In this document: in pieces, positions 22,671-32,924 of the stretch | Layout of the letters: every line of letters begins with the position of its first letter | Position numbering within the stretch: position 1 is the first letter of the stretch | Position numbers and translations under genes: made by a program | The notes under the pieces: generated by a model | What the model was told of the DNA's origin: nothing | The model's database searches: none | The model's input: the letters and a program-made list of their open reading frames with translations, nothing else | Source of the DNA: Arachis hypogaea | Lineage: Eukaryota > Streptophyta > Magnoliopsida > Fabales > Fabaceae | DNA length: 64,000 nt | Reading direction: 5' to 3' | NCBI RefSeq assembly: GCF_003086295.3 | Contig: NC_092045.1 | Coordinates: 91,340,693 to 91,404,692 of the forward strand

Positions 22671-24678
22671 CTAAAACAAGCAACTAGAAAACGTCAGCAA
22701 ATAAACAAAAAATTTTAAGAGCCCACAAGCCGGGCCAACTACATAAATATCCAGAAAGATATCAGCAAGCATCAGGAGAATGAGGATATCAGCAACAGCA
22801 GGACAAGGAGAATGAGGACGAGTCTGAATAGGCACAGCGTCTATAGTTCCATCCTCCCGGTTCAGAACCTGGCAATTCGAATCAGGTGCAACCGGAGGAG
22901 CAGAAGAGGTCGACACTTTGGCAGAGGACACAGGGGGAGGATCAGCATCATCATCACCTTCGTCATCAGGGACAATCTTGCCATCCCTGACAATGTTGTC
23001 CAGGCTGAAAGGGGTGAGATCGGCCTCGAGAGCAATGACCCGAACTTGCTCCTTCAAGTTCTCGTAAGCAGTAGTCACGCTGCCAACGAGATGACCTTGG
23101 AGCTCAGAATAATCTTCCCGAGCATTGTCCAACTCCCCCTCAGGCGCATCACCTCCCGATAAGACGTAACGTAACTCTCCTTATGCATCATGGCTGTGTC
23201 CTCGGCCAACCTCAAAGAAGCTTCCAGTGAAAGGAAACTCGCCTTCTCGTTCTCTAGATCCTTCTCCAACTTGGTCACCTTTACTTCAAGTTCCTCCTTC
23301 AGCTCCCTCATCCGGTCAAACTCCTGCTTTGCCTCCTCCATAAATGCTTTGGTGGCGTAGAGAGGAAGATTCTGAGCAGTCTGGTATATAGCAGCCGCCA
23401 TATACGCCATCTTTACGTTATTTCGGGCCATAAATTCCAAATAATGGAGGATGGACACATTGTCCATGGAGAGGGTACCATAGGGACCGATTTGCTGATC
23501 CACAAATTCAATGGCATTAAAATCGGGAGCATTAAGGTCGAAAGGCTCAGCTGTTTTTTGTTTTTTATTGGGAGGAGCAACAGAAGGAGCAGCAGAAGTA
23601 GGGTGAGGATCCACCAGATGAACTCGGGGAGTAGGGATCACCTTCTTCACCCCAAGGGAACTCGGCACAGACGACTTCACGCGCACTTGGGAGGATCCTT
23701 CCCCAGCCACCTTGGCCGAGATATTTCTAGCAGCAGTCGCCCTCTGCGCTCTTTTAAAAGCTTTCATGGATTCATTATTCTTCATTGCCTCTACAAATAA
23801 AATAGAAATTAAGCTACAAGTCAGAAAAGACAGTCACAAGCAATATAAATAGATAAAAAAGGAAACACAAAATACCCAGCTCAGTTTGAAGAAGAGAGGG
23901 ATTGGTTAGAAATTTCTTTGTGTCGAGATGGGGAGGTTGACCCCAGTGTTCTTCCAAGACAGTCACAAAGGCTCGCTCAGCCTCATCCAACTTTTTCCAC
24001 GTATATCGGGACACCCTCACATCTTTTTGCCATTCCAAGGGAAAAGCAGGCTCGTCATTTTCATCCAGAAAGAAGGGCCGAGCTCCTTCAACAGCTCGGA
24101 CCTTGAAAAAGTAGTTTTTAAAATCGCGGAATGACTCGTCAAACATGGAAAAGACCTTCTTTCCCTGGGTAGAGCAAAAGGAGACCCAAGCTGCCTTCTT
24201 TTTTACCACTCCGAGCTTAGTCAAGACAAACGGATAGAAAAAGAGAGATTGGGAAGCAGGGATACCAAAACCATTGCACAATAATTGAAAAATCTTTATG
24301 AAACCCCAGGAATTAGGGTGAAGTTGAGAGGGGGCGACATTACCGGACCGTAACAGGTCGGCCTCAAATTTAGTAAAAGGAAGGGTGATACCCAGCTGAC
24401 CAAAGAAAAAGTCATAAACATAGAAGAAAGGGCGATCATCAACAACCCGAGTAGAGAAGCAGACTCTCTCGTCAGAAGAGGGAGGGACAAGTTCATAGTT
24501 CTTCTCATCACCAGGATTACTACAGACACTATAAAACTGCCTAAGCTTGCGCAAAACTCAGAATCAACCAGAGAGACACATATAAGAACCATCAAGTCCA
24601 CCCAATCGGCCATGCCCTCAGGGACCTGGGAAGGCATCTCTACAACGTTATTTCGGGAAGACTTGAGGCCAACTAAGT
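22671..24678 (-). pseudogene. Antisense ORF of Tat-type element B (putative gypsy-type transposon protein)
   Basis: Opposite in direction to gag-pol. An exon with good acceptor context (TTTTTGTAG, about 24678) encodes MADWVDLMVLICVSLVDSEF, then after a frameshift near 24554 a domain with DERVCFSTRVVDDRPFFYVY and APSQLHPNSWGFIKIFQLLC. This resembles the putative gypsy-type transposon domain of antisense ORFs in Grande/Retand-type elements. An intron about 23880-23788 is suggested by a donor after ACTGAGCTG and the acceptor TTATTTGTAG. The next exon (to about 23075) is Ala/Ser-rich then coiled coil; the tail to 22671 is acidic and in another frame. Function unknown. Confidence 0.8.
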
Positions 24679-25680
24679 CCTACAAAAAGAAAAGAAGAGC
24701 GGATTACTTAAAAAACATCTCAGATGAGGGGCAAAACAACTCGACAGATGGACAAACAGAAAAGGAAAACCCCAAGACTCAAGCCAAAAGTCCTGGGGCA
24801 TCCCTTGGAGGCAGTAACAAAGCAAGGTTTTTTAAGAAATCTCTACAGCTCACGTCCTGACACTCATCAAAAGAAAATAAAGTCTCAAAGGATACAAAGG
24901 AAGTAAAAACACAAAATCGCCACCCTTCTACAGTTTATCAGCAAAAGCATTGTCAAAAACACCAAAAAATGCCAAGCAGAAAAACAGCAAAGATGCAAAC
25001 TTTTTCGGAATCAAACAAAAAATCATCAGTGAAGGCACAAGCAGAAACAGCGACAATATAAAGAAAAAGATTCAAGCAACAAGAAAAAGATTCGCACCAA
25101 AAACGAAGAAATTCCATAGCATGCAACAATCAGGCATGATAAAAGCAGAAAGACCCAAACTTCCTCTAAACAAAATGCAAACTTTCCACATATAAGGAAA
25201 CAGAAGAAAGAAAAAACAAACCTGGAAAAAAGTAGAAGAAAACCTCAAAAGCCGAAAGAACAGAAGCCACAAAGCCACCCCTCGAAAGCGGAAAACTGCG
25301 GAGGAAAAAACCTAGAAATCACCCCTCTTCCACAGAAAGCAGCGACAGAACAGACGGAAGAAGCTACGAAAAAACAGAAAATGAGAGAGTAAAGGGAGAA
25401 GTTACGAAGAAGAAGTGAAGAAGAGAAACCGTTTTTTGATTGATAAATTCAAAATAAAAGACCAAGAGAAAATGGGACAATTAATGCCAATTAAAACCTT
25501 CTCACGTTCCCAAAAAAGCGCTGATATAAAAGCGCGTGCTTTTAGAGGAAAACGTTCCACATTCAAAAGATTCTACATAAGGAAGAAATTGACGAAATGC
25601 TTGAGTTCGACTTCATCATAGAAGGACCGAAGTCCAAAAAACTCAACCTCGACAGAAAGACCGAGCTCAAGCAGGGGCAC
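24679..25680 (-). other. Region upstream of the B antisense ORF, and B PPT
   Basis: A-rich on the plus strand, so pyrimidine-rich as antisense leader. No convincing protein; the short plus-strand ORFs are low-complexity Lys/Asn/Ser. It probably holds the antisense promoter and 5' untranslated exons, with a possible acceptor near 25219. The plus-strand end AAGCAGGGGCAC (25669-25680) abuts the 3' LTR and is the likely polypurine tract. Confidence 0.5.
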
Positions 25681-26219
25681 TGTTCATACCCTGGGTCAAG
25701 TTACCCGACCCGGGATGATTGGCATAAAAGCGACCGACCTCCTTAGGTCCGACTAGCCGACCTCTTCTCAAAGAGCTCGGCCAAATCGACAGGAGATCCC
25801 AGTAAAGGGCCCAAACAGAGGAACATGACCCAAATCCTAGGGCAACCCAAGCCTATAGAGATAAAGGCGGTTCCATTGAAGATACACTGACCTCAACTAA
25901 AAGATAAAGATAAGATAAGATAACTAACTTATCTTATCCAAAAGGTCACATCTCATCATTATAAATACGCTGAAGCACCGAGGTATAACTCATACTCTGA
26001 TTCTACATAAAACCTGCTTAATACCCTTGCTAACTTAAGCATCGGAGTCCCTTCCAGGTACCCCCCACCCTTCGGTGACAGAGGATCAGCAGCACCATCA
26101 GTCCAACAAGTCGAACGTACCAGCTCCGGCTGTCATCCACCTGCCGGACACACTAGCTACGACCAGTACAGAAAATCTCGTCCGAGATCGACCTCCAGCT
26201 CCAGGTAACCCTCGGAACA
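25681..26219 (+). repeat. 3' LTR of element B (539 bp)
   Basis: TGTTCATACCC ... CTCGGAACA, followed by the target duplication CAAAC. Contains the same GATA inverted repeat and TATAAATA as the 5' copy. Confidence 0.93.
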
Positions 26220-26982
26220 CAAACCTTTTTCATCTTTTCTTTCATGTTTTTCGAAAATTTTAAAAATTGTTTTTCAAAATCTTTTTCTTAATTTCATTTC
26301 AAATTTTCAAAATCTTTACTAACAATTAATGTGATTGATTCAAAAATTTCAAGTTTGTTACTTTCTTGTTAAGAAAGGTTCAATCTTTGAATTCTAGAAT
26401 CATATCTTTTAGTTTCTTGTTAGTCAAGTCATCAACTTCAATTTTCAAAATCAAATCTTTCTAAATTTCTTTTTCAAATCTTTTTCAAAATAAATTTCAA
26501 TCATATATTTTTAATCATATCTTTTCAATCATATCTTGTCAAACATATCTTTTTTTCAAATCATATCTTTTTCAAACTTTAATATCAAAATATCTTTTTC
26601 TAACTTCTTATCTTTTTAAAATTAATTTCAAAATCTTTTTTCAAAACCACCTAACTAATTCTCTCTCTTCTAATTTTTGAAAATTACCTTCCTCTTTTTC
26701 AAAAATCTTTTTATTTAACTAATTGTTTTAATTTTAATTTTATTTCTTCTCTTAATTTTCGAAAAGCAATAACCATTTTTCAAAAATAATTTTCGAAATT
26801 CTCTCCCTCTCATCTCTTTCTATTTATTTATTTACTAACACTTCTCTTCTACTCATAATTGGAACCCTCTTCTCTTCTCTCTCTGTGTTCGAATCTTTCC
26901 TCTCCTCCTTCTTCTCACATAAAGGAATCTCTATACTGTGACATAGAGGATTCCTCTTCTTTTTTGTTCTCTTCTTTTTCAT
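26220..26982 (+). other. 5' leader of element D
   Basis: T-rich non-coding leader (TTTTTCAAAATCTTTTTC-like runs), colinear with the inverted leader of G (about 60480-61140). The first part of the D leader is at 4193-4295, displaced by B. Confidence 0.75.
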
Positions 26983-29152
26983 ATGAGCAGGAGGAAGGAC
27001 AAGGGCATCCTTGTTGAAGTATATCCTGAACCTGAAAGGACTCTGAAGAAGAAGCTGAGAGAAGCTAAAGCAAAATAATCCAGAGAAAACCTTACAGAGA
27101 ATCTCGAAAAAGAAGATATGGCCGAATCCAACAACAATGCAAGGAAGATGCTTGGTGACTTCACTGCACCAAATTCTAACTTTCATGGAAGAAGCATCTC
27201 AATCCCTACCATTGGAGCAAACAATTTTGAGCTAAAGCCTCAATTAGTTTCTCTGATGCAACAAAATTGCAAGTTTCATGGACTTCCATCAGAAGATCCT
27301 TTTCAGTTCTTAACTGAATTCTTGCAGATCTATGATACTGTTAAGACCAATGGAGTTGATCCCGAGGTCTATAAGCTTATGCTTTTCCCTTTTGCTGTAA
27401 GAGACAGAGCTAGAACATGGTTGGACTCTCAACCTAGAGATAGCCTGAACTCTTGGGATAAGCTGGTCACAGCTTTCTTAGCCAAGTTCTTTCCTCCTTA
27501 AAAGCTGAGCAAGCTTAGAGTGGATGTTCAAACCTTCAGACAGAAAGAAGGTGAATCCCTCTATGAAGCTTGGAAAGGATACAAGCAACTGACCAAAAAG
27601 TGTCCTTCTGACATGCTTTCAGAATGGACCATCCTGGATATATTCTATGATGGTCTGTCTAAATTGTCTAAGATGTCATTGGACCATTCTGCAGGTCGAT
27701 CTATTCGCTTGAAGAAAATGCCTGCAGAAGCTCAGGAACTCATTGACATGGTTGTAAATAACCAGTTCATGTACACTTCTGAAAGGAATCATGTGAGTAA
27801 TGGAACGCCTCAGAGGAAGGGAGTTCTTGAAATTGATGCTCTGAATGCCATATTGGCTCAGAACAAAATGTTGACTCAACAAGTCAATTTGATTTCTCAG
27901 AGTCTGAATGGATTACAAAATGCATCTAACAGTACTAAAGAGGCATCTTCTGAAGAAGAAGCCTATGATCCTGAGAACCCTGCAATGGCAGAGGTGAATT
28001 ACATGGGTGAAACCTATGGAAACACCTATAATCCCTCATGGAGAAATCATCCAAATTTCTCATGGAAGGATCAACAAAAGCCTCAACAAGGCTTTAATAA
28101 TGGTGGAAGAAACAGGTTTAGCAATAGCAAGCCTTTTCCATCATCCTCTCAGCAACAGACAGAGAATTCTGAGCAGAGCCCCTCTAGCTTAGCAAACATA
28201 GTCTCTGATCTATCTAAGGCCACACTAAGTTTCATGAATGAAACAAGGTCCTCCATTAGAAATTTGGAGGCACAAGGGGCCAGGTGACTAAAAGAGTCAC
28301 TGAAACTCCTCCTAGTACTCTCCCAAGCAATACAGAAGAGAATCCAAAAAGAGAATGCAAGGACATAACCTTACTTGGTGTGGCCGAACCTAGAGAGGAG
28401 GAGGAAAACGTGAATCCCAGTGAGGAAGACCTCATGGGACGTCCTCTGGACAAAAAGGAGTTCCCAATTGAGGAACCTAAGGAATTTGAGGCTCATCTAG
28501 AGACCATAGAGATTCCATTGAACCTACTTCTGCCATTCATGAGCTCTGATGACTATTCCTCCTCTGAAGAGGATGAAGATATTACTGAAGAGCAAGTTGC
28601 TAAATACCTTGGAGCAATCATGAAGCTGAATGCCAAGTTATTTGGTAATGATACTTGGGTGGATAAACCCCCTTGCTCACCAATGAACTGAATGACTTGG
28701 TTAGGCAGACATTACCTCAAAAGAAACAGGATCCTGGTAAATTTTTAATTCCCTGTACCATAGACACCATGACCTTTGAGAAGGCTCTGTGTGACCTGGG
28801 GTCAGGCATAAACTTAATGCCACTCTCTGTAATGGAGAAATTGGAAATCTTTGAGGTACAGGCTGCCAAATTCTCATTAGAGATGGCAGACAAATCCATG
28901 AAAAAGGCTTATGGACAGGTAGAGGATGTGCTAGTAAAGGTCAAAGGCCTTTACATCCCTGCTGATTTCATAATCCTAGACACTGGGAAGGTTGAGGATG
29001 AGGATGAATCCATCATCCTTGGAAGACCCTTCCTAGCCACAGCAAAAGCTGTGATTGATGTGGACAGAGGAGAGTTAATCCTTCAATTGAATGAGGACTA
29101 CCTTGTGTTTAAAACTCAAGGATCTCCCTCTGTAACCATGGAGAGGAAGTAA
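26983..29152 (+). pseudogene. gag and aspartic protease of element D
   Basis: Starts MSRRKDKGILVE, matching MSRSKDKSILVE of G. Stops at 27076-27078 and 27499-27501, and frameshifts near 28285 and 28670, break it. Recognisable parts: gag core (NNFELKPQLVSLMQQNCKFH; ESLYEAWKGYKQLTKKCPSD), a Gly/Asn-rich YNPSWRNHPNFSWKDQ segment, an acidic linker (SSSEEDEDITEEQV) and a retropepsin-like protease ([31 protein letters not shown]). The protease copy has Gly-Ser-Gly where C and E have Gly-Ala-Ser. The frame stops soon after protease and no reverse transcriptase follows. Confidence 0.88.
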
Positions 29153-29195
29153 GAAAAGCTTCTCTCAATGCAGAGTCAAACAAAGCCCCCACAGT

Positions 29196-29298
29196 CAAAT
29201 TCTAAGTTTGGTGTTGGGAGGCCACAACCAAACTCTAAGTTTGGTGTTGAACCCCCACATTCAAACTCTAAGTTTGGTGTTGGGAGGTCCCAACAATG
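29196..29298 (+). repeat. Three copies of a CTAAGTTTGGTGTTG box
   Basis: AACTCTAAGTTTGGTGTTG or a close variant occurs at about 29200, 29230 and 29265, about 33 bp apart, directly after the D protease frame. G has the same triplet at 58140-58230, where it is translated as NSKFGV repeats. Confidence 0.85.
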
Positions 29299-29350
29299 CT
29301 CTGAACATCTGTGAAGCTCCATGGGAGCTCAATGTTAAGCTATTGACATT

Positions 29351-29377
29351 AAAGAAGCGCTTATTGGGAGGAAACTC
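29351..29377 (+). other. Conserved post-pol box, element D
   Basis: AAAGAAGCGCTTATTGGGAG then GAAACTC; same position relative to the gag/pol stop as in C, E and G. Confidence 0.7.
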
Positions 29378-29506
29378 AATTTTATTTATCTATGTTATTT
29401 TCTTTTTTTAGGTTGATAATCATGTGGAGTCACGAAAACAACTGCAAAAAAATTAAAGAAAAATAAAAAATAGCATTAAAAATAGCACACCCTGGAGGAA
29501 AAACTT

Positions 29507-29772
29507 ACTGGCATTTAAACGCCAGTAAGGGTAGCAGAATGGGCGTTTAACGCCCAGTCTGGCACCATTTTAGGTGTTAAAAGCCAGAAAGAAGCACCAG
29601 ACTGGCGTTAAACGCCAGAAAGAAGCAACAAACTGGCGTTAAACGCCAGAAACAGGTTGTAGCTTGGCATTTAACGCCAGGAAAGGAATAAAAGCTGGCG
29701 TTTAACACCAGAAACAAGCAGCAGTCTGGCGTTAAATGCCAGGATTGCACAATAAGGGCGTTCTGCACGCCT
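29507..29772 (+). repeat. Palindromic GGCGTTTAACGCC spacer array, element D
   Basis: Eight or so modules, mostly TGGCGTTAAACGCCAGAAA, with a period of about 30-34 bp, ending with GGGCGTTCTGCACGCC. Between protease and the extra ORF. Confidence 0.9.
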
Positions 29773-30227
29773 AAAAGGAGCAGGGATGAGAAGTCATTGA
29801 CCTCTCAAGATCTGTGGACCCCACAGGATCCCCACCTACCCCACCCCTCTCTCTCTCTCCCTCTCACACATCTCTATAACACTCTATCTAAAACACCACT
29901 CACCAATCAAATCCTATCATCTTCCCTATATTCTCTTCACCAATCACCTTCATATCTCTTTCCCAAATTCAAACATTTTTCCCTCCCAATCCCACCCAAT
30001 TCCATTCGGCCACTCTCCCTCTCTTTCCCTATAAATATCCCTCTTCACTCCTTCATTTTCACACATCACAAACACTCTCCTACCCCCTTGGCCGAACCTC
30101 TATCACCCTCCATCTCCTCCATTTTCTTCTTCTCCCCCTTCTTTTTTTCTTCTTTTGCTCGAGGACGAGAAAACCTTTTAAGTTTGGTGTGGTAAAAGCA
30201 TTGCTTTTTATTTTTCCATAACCATTT
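29773..30227 (+). other. Leader of the extra ORF in element D
   Basis: C/T-rich non-coding stretch with TATAAATA at about 30030. It ends in GCTCGAGGACGAGAAAACC followed by AAGTTTGGTGTGG (30157-30192), the box shared with A, C, G and H. Confidence 0.6.
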
Positions 30228-30648
30228 ATGGCACCTAAGGCCGGAGAAACCTCTAGAAAGAGGAAAGGAAAGGCAAAAGCTTCCACCTCTGAGTCATGGG
30301 AGATGGAGAGATTAATTTCAAAGGTCCATCAAGACCACATCTATGAAGTTGTGGCCAACAAAAAGGTGATCCCTATGTAATTCAGCTGAAATTGTCATAG
30401 AGGAAGACATCCTCATCAAAGAGGACAAGCCCATCACTAAAAAGAGGATGGAGCAAACAAGAGAGCCCACTCATGGACCTCAACAAGAAATTCCTGAGAT
30501 GCCTCAGGGGATACATTTTCCTCCACACAACTATTGGGTGCAACTAAGGATGGAGCACCAAGTGCACTCCATCATTCTCCATGAGATTAGAGAAGATCAA
30601 AGAGCTATGAGGGAGGAGCAACAAAGGCAAGGAAGAGACATAGAGGAG
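30228..30648 (+). pseudogene. Athila extra ORF of element D, part 1
   Basis: Starts MAPKAGETSRKRKG and reads to a stop just after VIPM (about 30376-30378). A large internal deletion then joins directly to the C-terminal part (EDILIKEDKPITKKRMEQTR; REEQQRQGRDIEE); against G some 200 codons are missing. Element E interrupts the frame at 30648; it resumes at 42533. Confidence 0.85.
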
Positions 30649-32924
30649 TGATATGCCATAAACTTGATAGCTACGATTTTAGGAAATTGCACGATCGGCA
30701 AAATTCCTTCCGGCAAGTGCACCGGTTATCGTCAAGTAAAAACTCACAATAGAGTGAGGTCGAATCCCACAAGGATTGGTTGAGTGAGCAATTCGGATTA
30801 GAAGTGTGTTCTAGTTGAGCGGAATCAAGATTTAGATGAGAATTGTGGAATGTAAAATTTGCATGAATTAAAGAGCGAGAAGCTAAATTGCTGAAATTAA
30901 AAGGGATGGGGGTGATTGCATGAAATTAAATTGCAGAATGTAAAGAGAAAGTGTAGATCAGAAATGGGGAGTTCATTGGGTGTTAGGAGATATTGAGATC
31001 TCCGAATCAAAACATTTTTATCTCTTCCTCAACCAATGCATTCATTGAATTTTGCTTGACAATCTTATATGATTGGATCCCAATCCCTTGGCTCACCAAT
31101 TCTCTCTAAAAACAAACAAATTCCCAATCCCTTGGTTTAAATGTTCATAAGAAGAGATGATGCTCGATCACTGATTATACCACACAGTTTCATGAACCAC
31201 AATTTGGTAGGATTACATGTCACAATATCCATCCAAACCCCAATCCAATTCACTGTGAGAAAGCTTCTCTAGCATGAATCCTCCATTCCTTTCCCAAGGT
31301 TCCGAAGGATTCCAATTATGGGTAGTTTCTTTCCCAAGACAACTACCCAATGGAATTAGATCGAGAAGCATTCTAACAAAATTCAAGAGAAAAGATTGAA
31401 GAAGAAGATAAAAACTATTATTGATTCATTGAATTACAATAGAGCTCCCTAACCCAATGAAAGGGGTTTAGTGAGTCATAGCTCCGAATTCAAAACTAGA
31501 AAAATTGATGAAAAGTTCTCCAGTGTAAAAAAGTGCTAACTAACTTAAATTCTATCCTATTTATACACTTTCTAAATTGAGCTTCTGTTGTGTTTCTTGG
31601 GCTTTGAGGCCTTTCCCTGATTTCCTTTTGCTTTGGGTTTATGGTCCATAATCCTGATGAGGCTGTGATCCAATTCTGTAACATTCATTGAGCAAACTTA
31701 GTGATAATCAAGTAATGACACATGACTCAACAAATTGAAATTCCAGACTCATCAATTCTTCAGGCCCAATCCCATAAACCATGATATTCAATTGGGTTTC
31801 ATACCATAATACGTTTAAGTTAATGTTTGATGCTCAAATGCTAACTTAAACTTCAATATATTTGGCCCAGAAACCCTTTCAAAAAGTGGCGTTTAAGTTG
31901 CAGTTTAAGCTTAAACTGCAACTTAAACGTTGGACACTCCTGGAGGTGGTATAATTCAAGCACGTTTAAGCTTCAGTTTAAGGTTAAACTGAAGCTTAAA
32001 CTTGGAAATGGAAGAAAGCAACTACGGAGTGTGGAATGGTCGAACACGTTTAAGCTTCAGTTTAAGGTTAAACTGAAGCTTAAACATGGAAATGAGAAAG
32101 CAACCCTGGAGGCAAATTGTGGTCGAACACGTTTAAGCTTCAGTTTAAGGTTAAACTGGAGCTTAAACGTGGAAATGAATAAAGGAGCCCAGGAGTGTGA
32201 ATTGTCGAACACGTTTAAGCTCCAGTTTAAGCTTAAACTGGAGCTTAAACATGAAAATGGCTTCCTGGTGCATGATTTGGGTCGAACACGTTTAAGCTCC
32301 AGTTTAAGGTTAAACTGGAGCTTAAACGTGGAAATGCTCCTTTGGTGCCTTTCTTATTCTGGCGTTTAACTTCCAGTTTAAGGTTAAACTGGAGGTTAAA
32401 CGCCAGTTTCAGTATTTCTCAGCTTTCATGATTCTGGCGTTTAACTTCCAGTTTAACCTTAAACTGGAGGTTAAACGCCACTTTCAGCTTTGGTGCATTT
32501 CTTATTCTGGCGTTTAACTTCCAGTTTAAGGTTAAACTGGAGGTTAAACGCCACTTTCAGCATTATATGGCTTGGCAGTTTAAGTTCCAGTTTAAGCTTA
32601 AACTGGAACTTAAACTCCACATGTGATCTTCAAGCTTCCTTTATTGATTTTGTTGCTTCCTTGCCTAGCCTCTTCTTCCCTGAAATCATCCAAACAACTG
32701 CATCAAAGTCTTGCAAAATTTCATGAGAATTCTTCCATTCATAGCATTCAAGTAATATCACTAAAAACTCATGGAATTTGCATCAAAATTATACTGTTTG
32801 GATGATTCATTACTTTGTTGTTCATTTAACCATTCTTGGTTACTTTAAGCTCAAGAAAATGCATAAAACAACTAAAACTAACAGAAAAATGCTAGTGAAA
32901 CTAGCCTAAGATGCCTTGGCATCA
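30649..32924 (-). repeat. 3' LTR of element E (2276 bp)
   Basis: TGATATGCCATAAACTTGAT ... CTTGGCATCA on the plus strand. Contains ten palindromes (31887-32618) and a U5 box GGTCGAATCCC at 30758-30768. Confidence 0.95.
31887..32618. repeat. Array of ten 36-46 bp palindromes in the E 3' LTR
   Basis: Units recur roughly every 70-85 bp. The first (31890-31929) is a perfect 40-bp palindrome with half-site CGTTTAAGTTGCAGTTTAAG. Units at about 32211 and 32579 are also perfect around AAGCTT; others have a GG or CC centre, such as AGTTTAAGGTTAAACT. Three units have TGGCGTTTAAC ... GTTAAACGCCA outer arms. Confidence 0.95.

Larger units (their letters stand above)
4296..26219 (+). mobile_element. Element B: Tat-lineage Ty3/gypsy retrotransposon, split by element C
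   Basis: Complete element bounded by LTRs at 4296-4835 and 25681-26219, with the 5-bp target duplication CAAAC at 4291-4295 and 26220-26224. Order: LTR, tRNA-Asp primer site, gag, protease, reverse transcriptase, RNase H, second RNase H, integrase, spacer, antisense ORF, LTR. This order, with the second RNase H and antisense ORF, is the known Tat/Retand-type plan. Many stops and frameshifts and about 5% LTR divergence by eye mark it as old. Element C occupies 7707-19319. Confidence 0.93.

Noticed and set aside
24612..25621. Plus-strand Lys/Asn-rich ORFs near the 3' end of B
   Set aside because: Low-complexity, overlapping, without conserved domains; the strand with gene-like signals is the opposite one.
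32031..32726. ORFs with repeating KLQFKLKLELK and LRLNWSLN peptides in the E LTR
   Set aside because: They are the translation of the palindrome array; both strands and several frames stay open because the units lack stops, and no conserved protein start exists.
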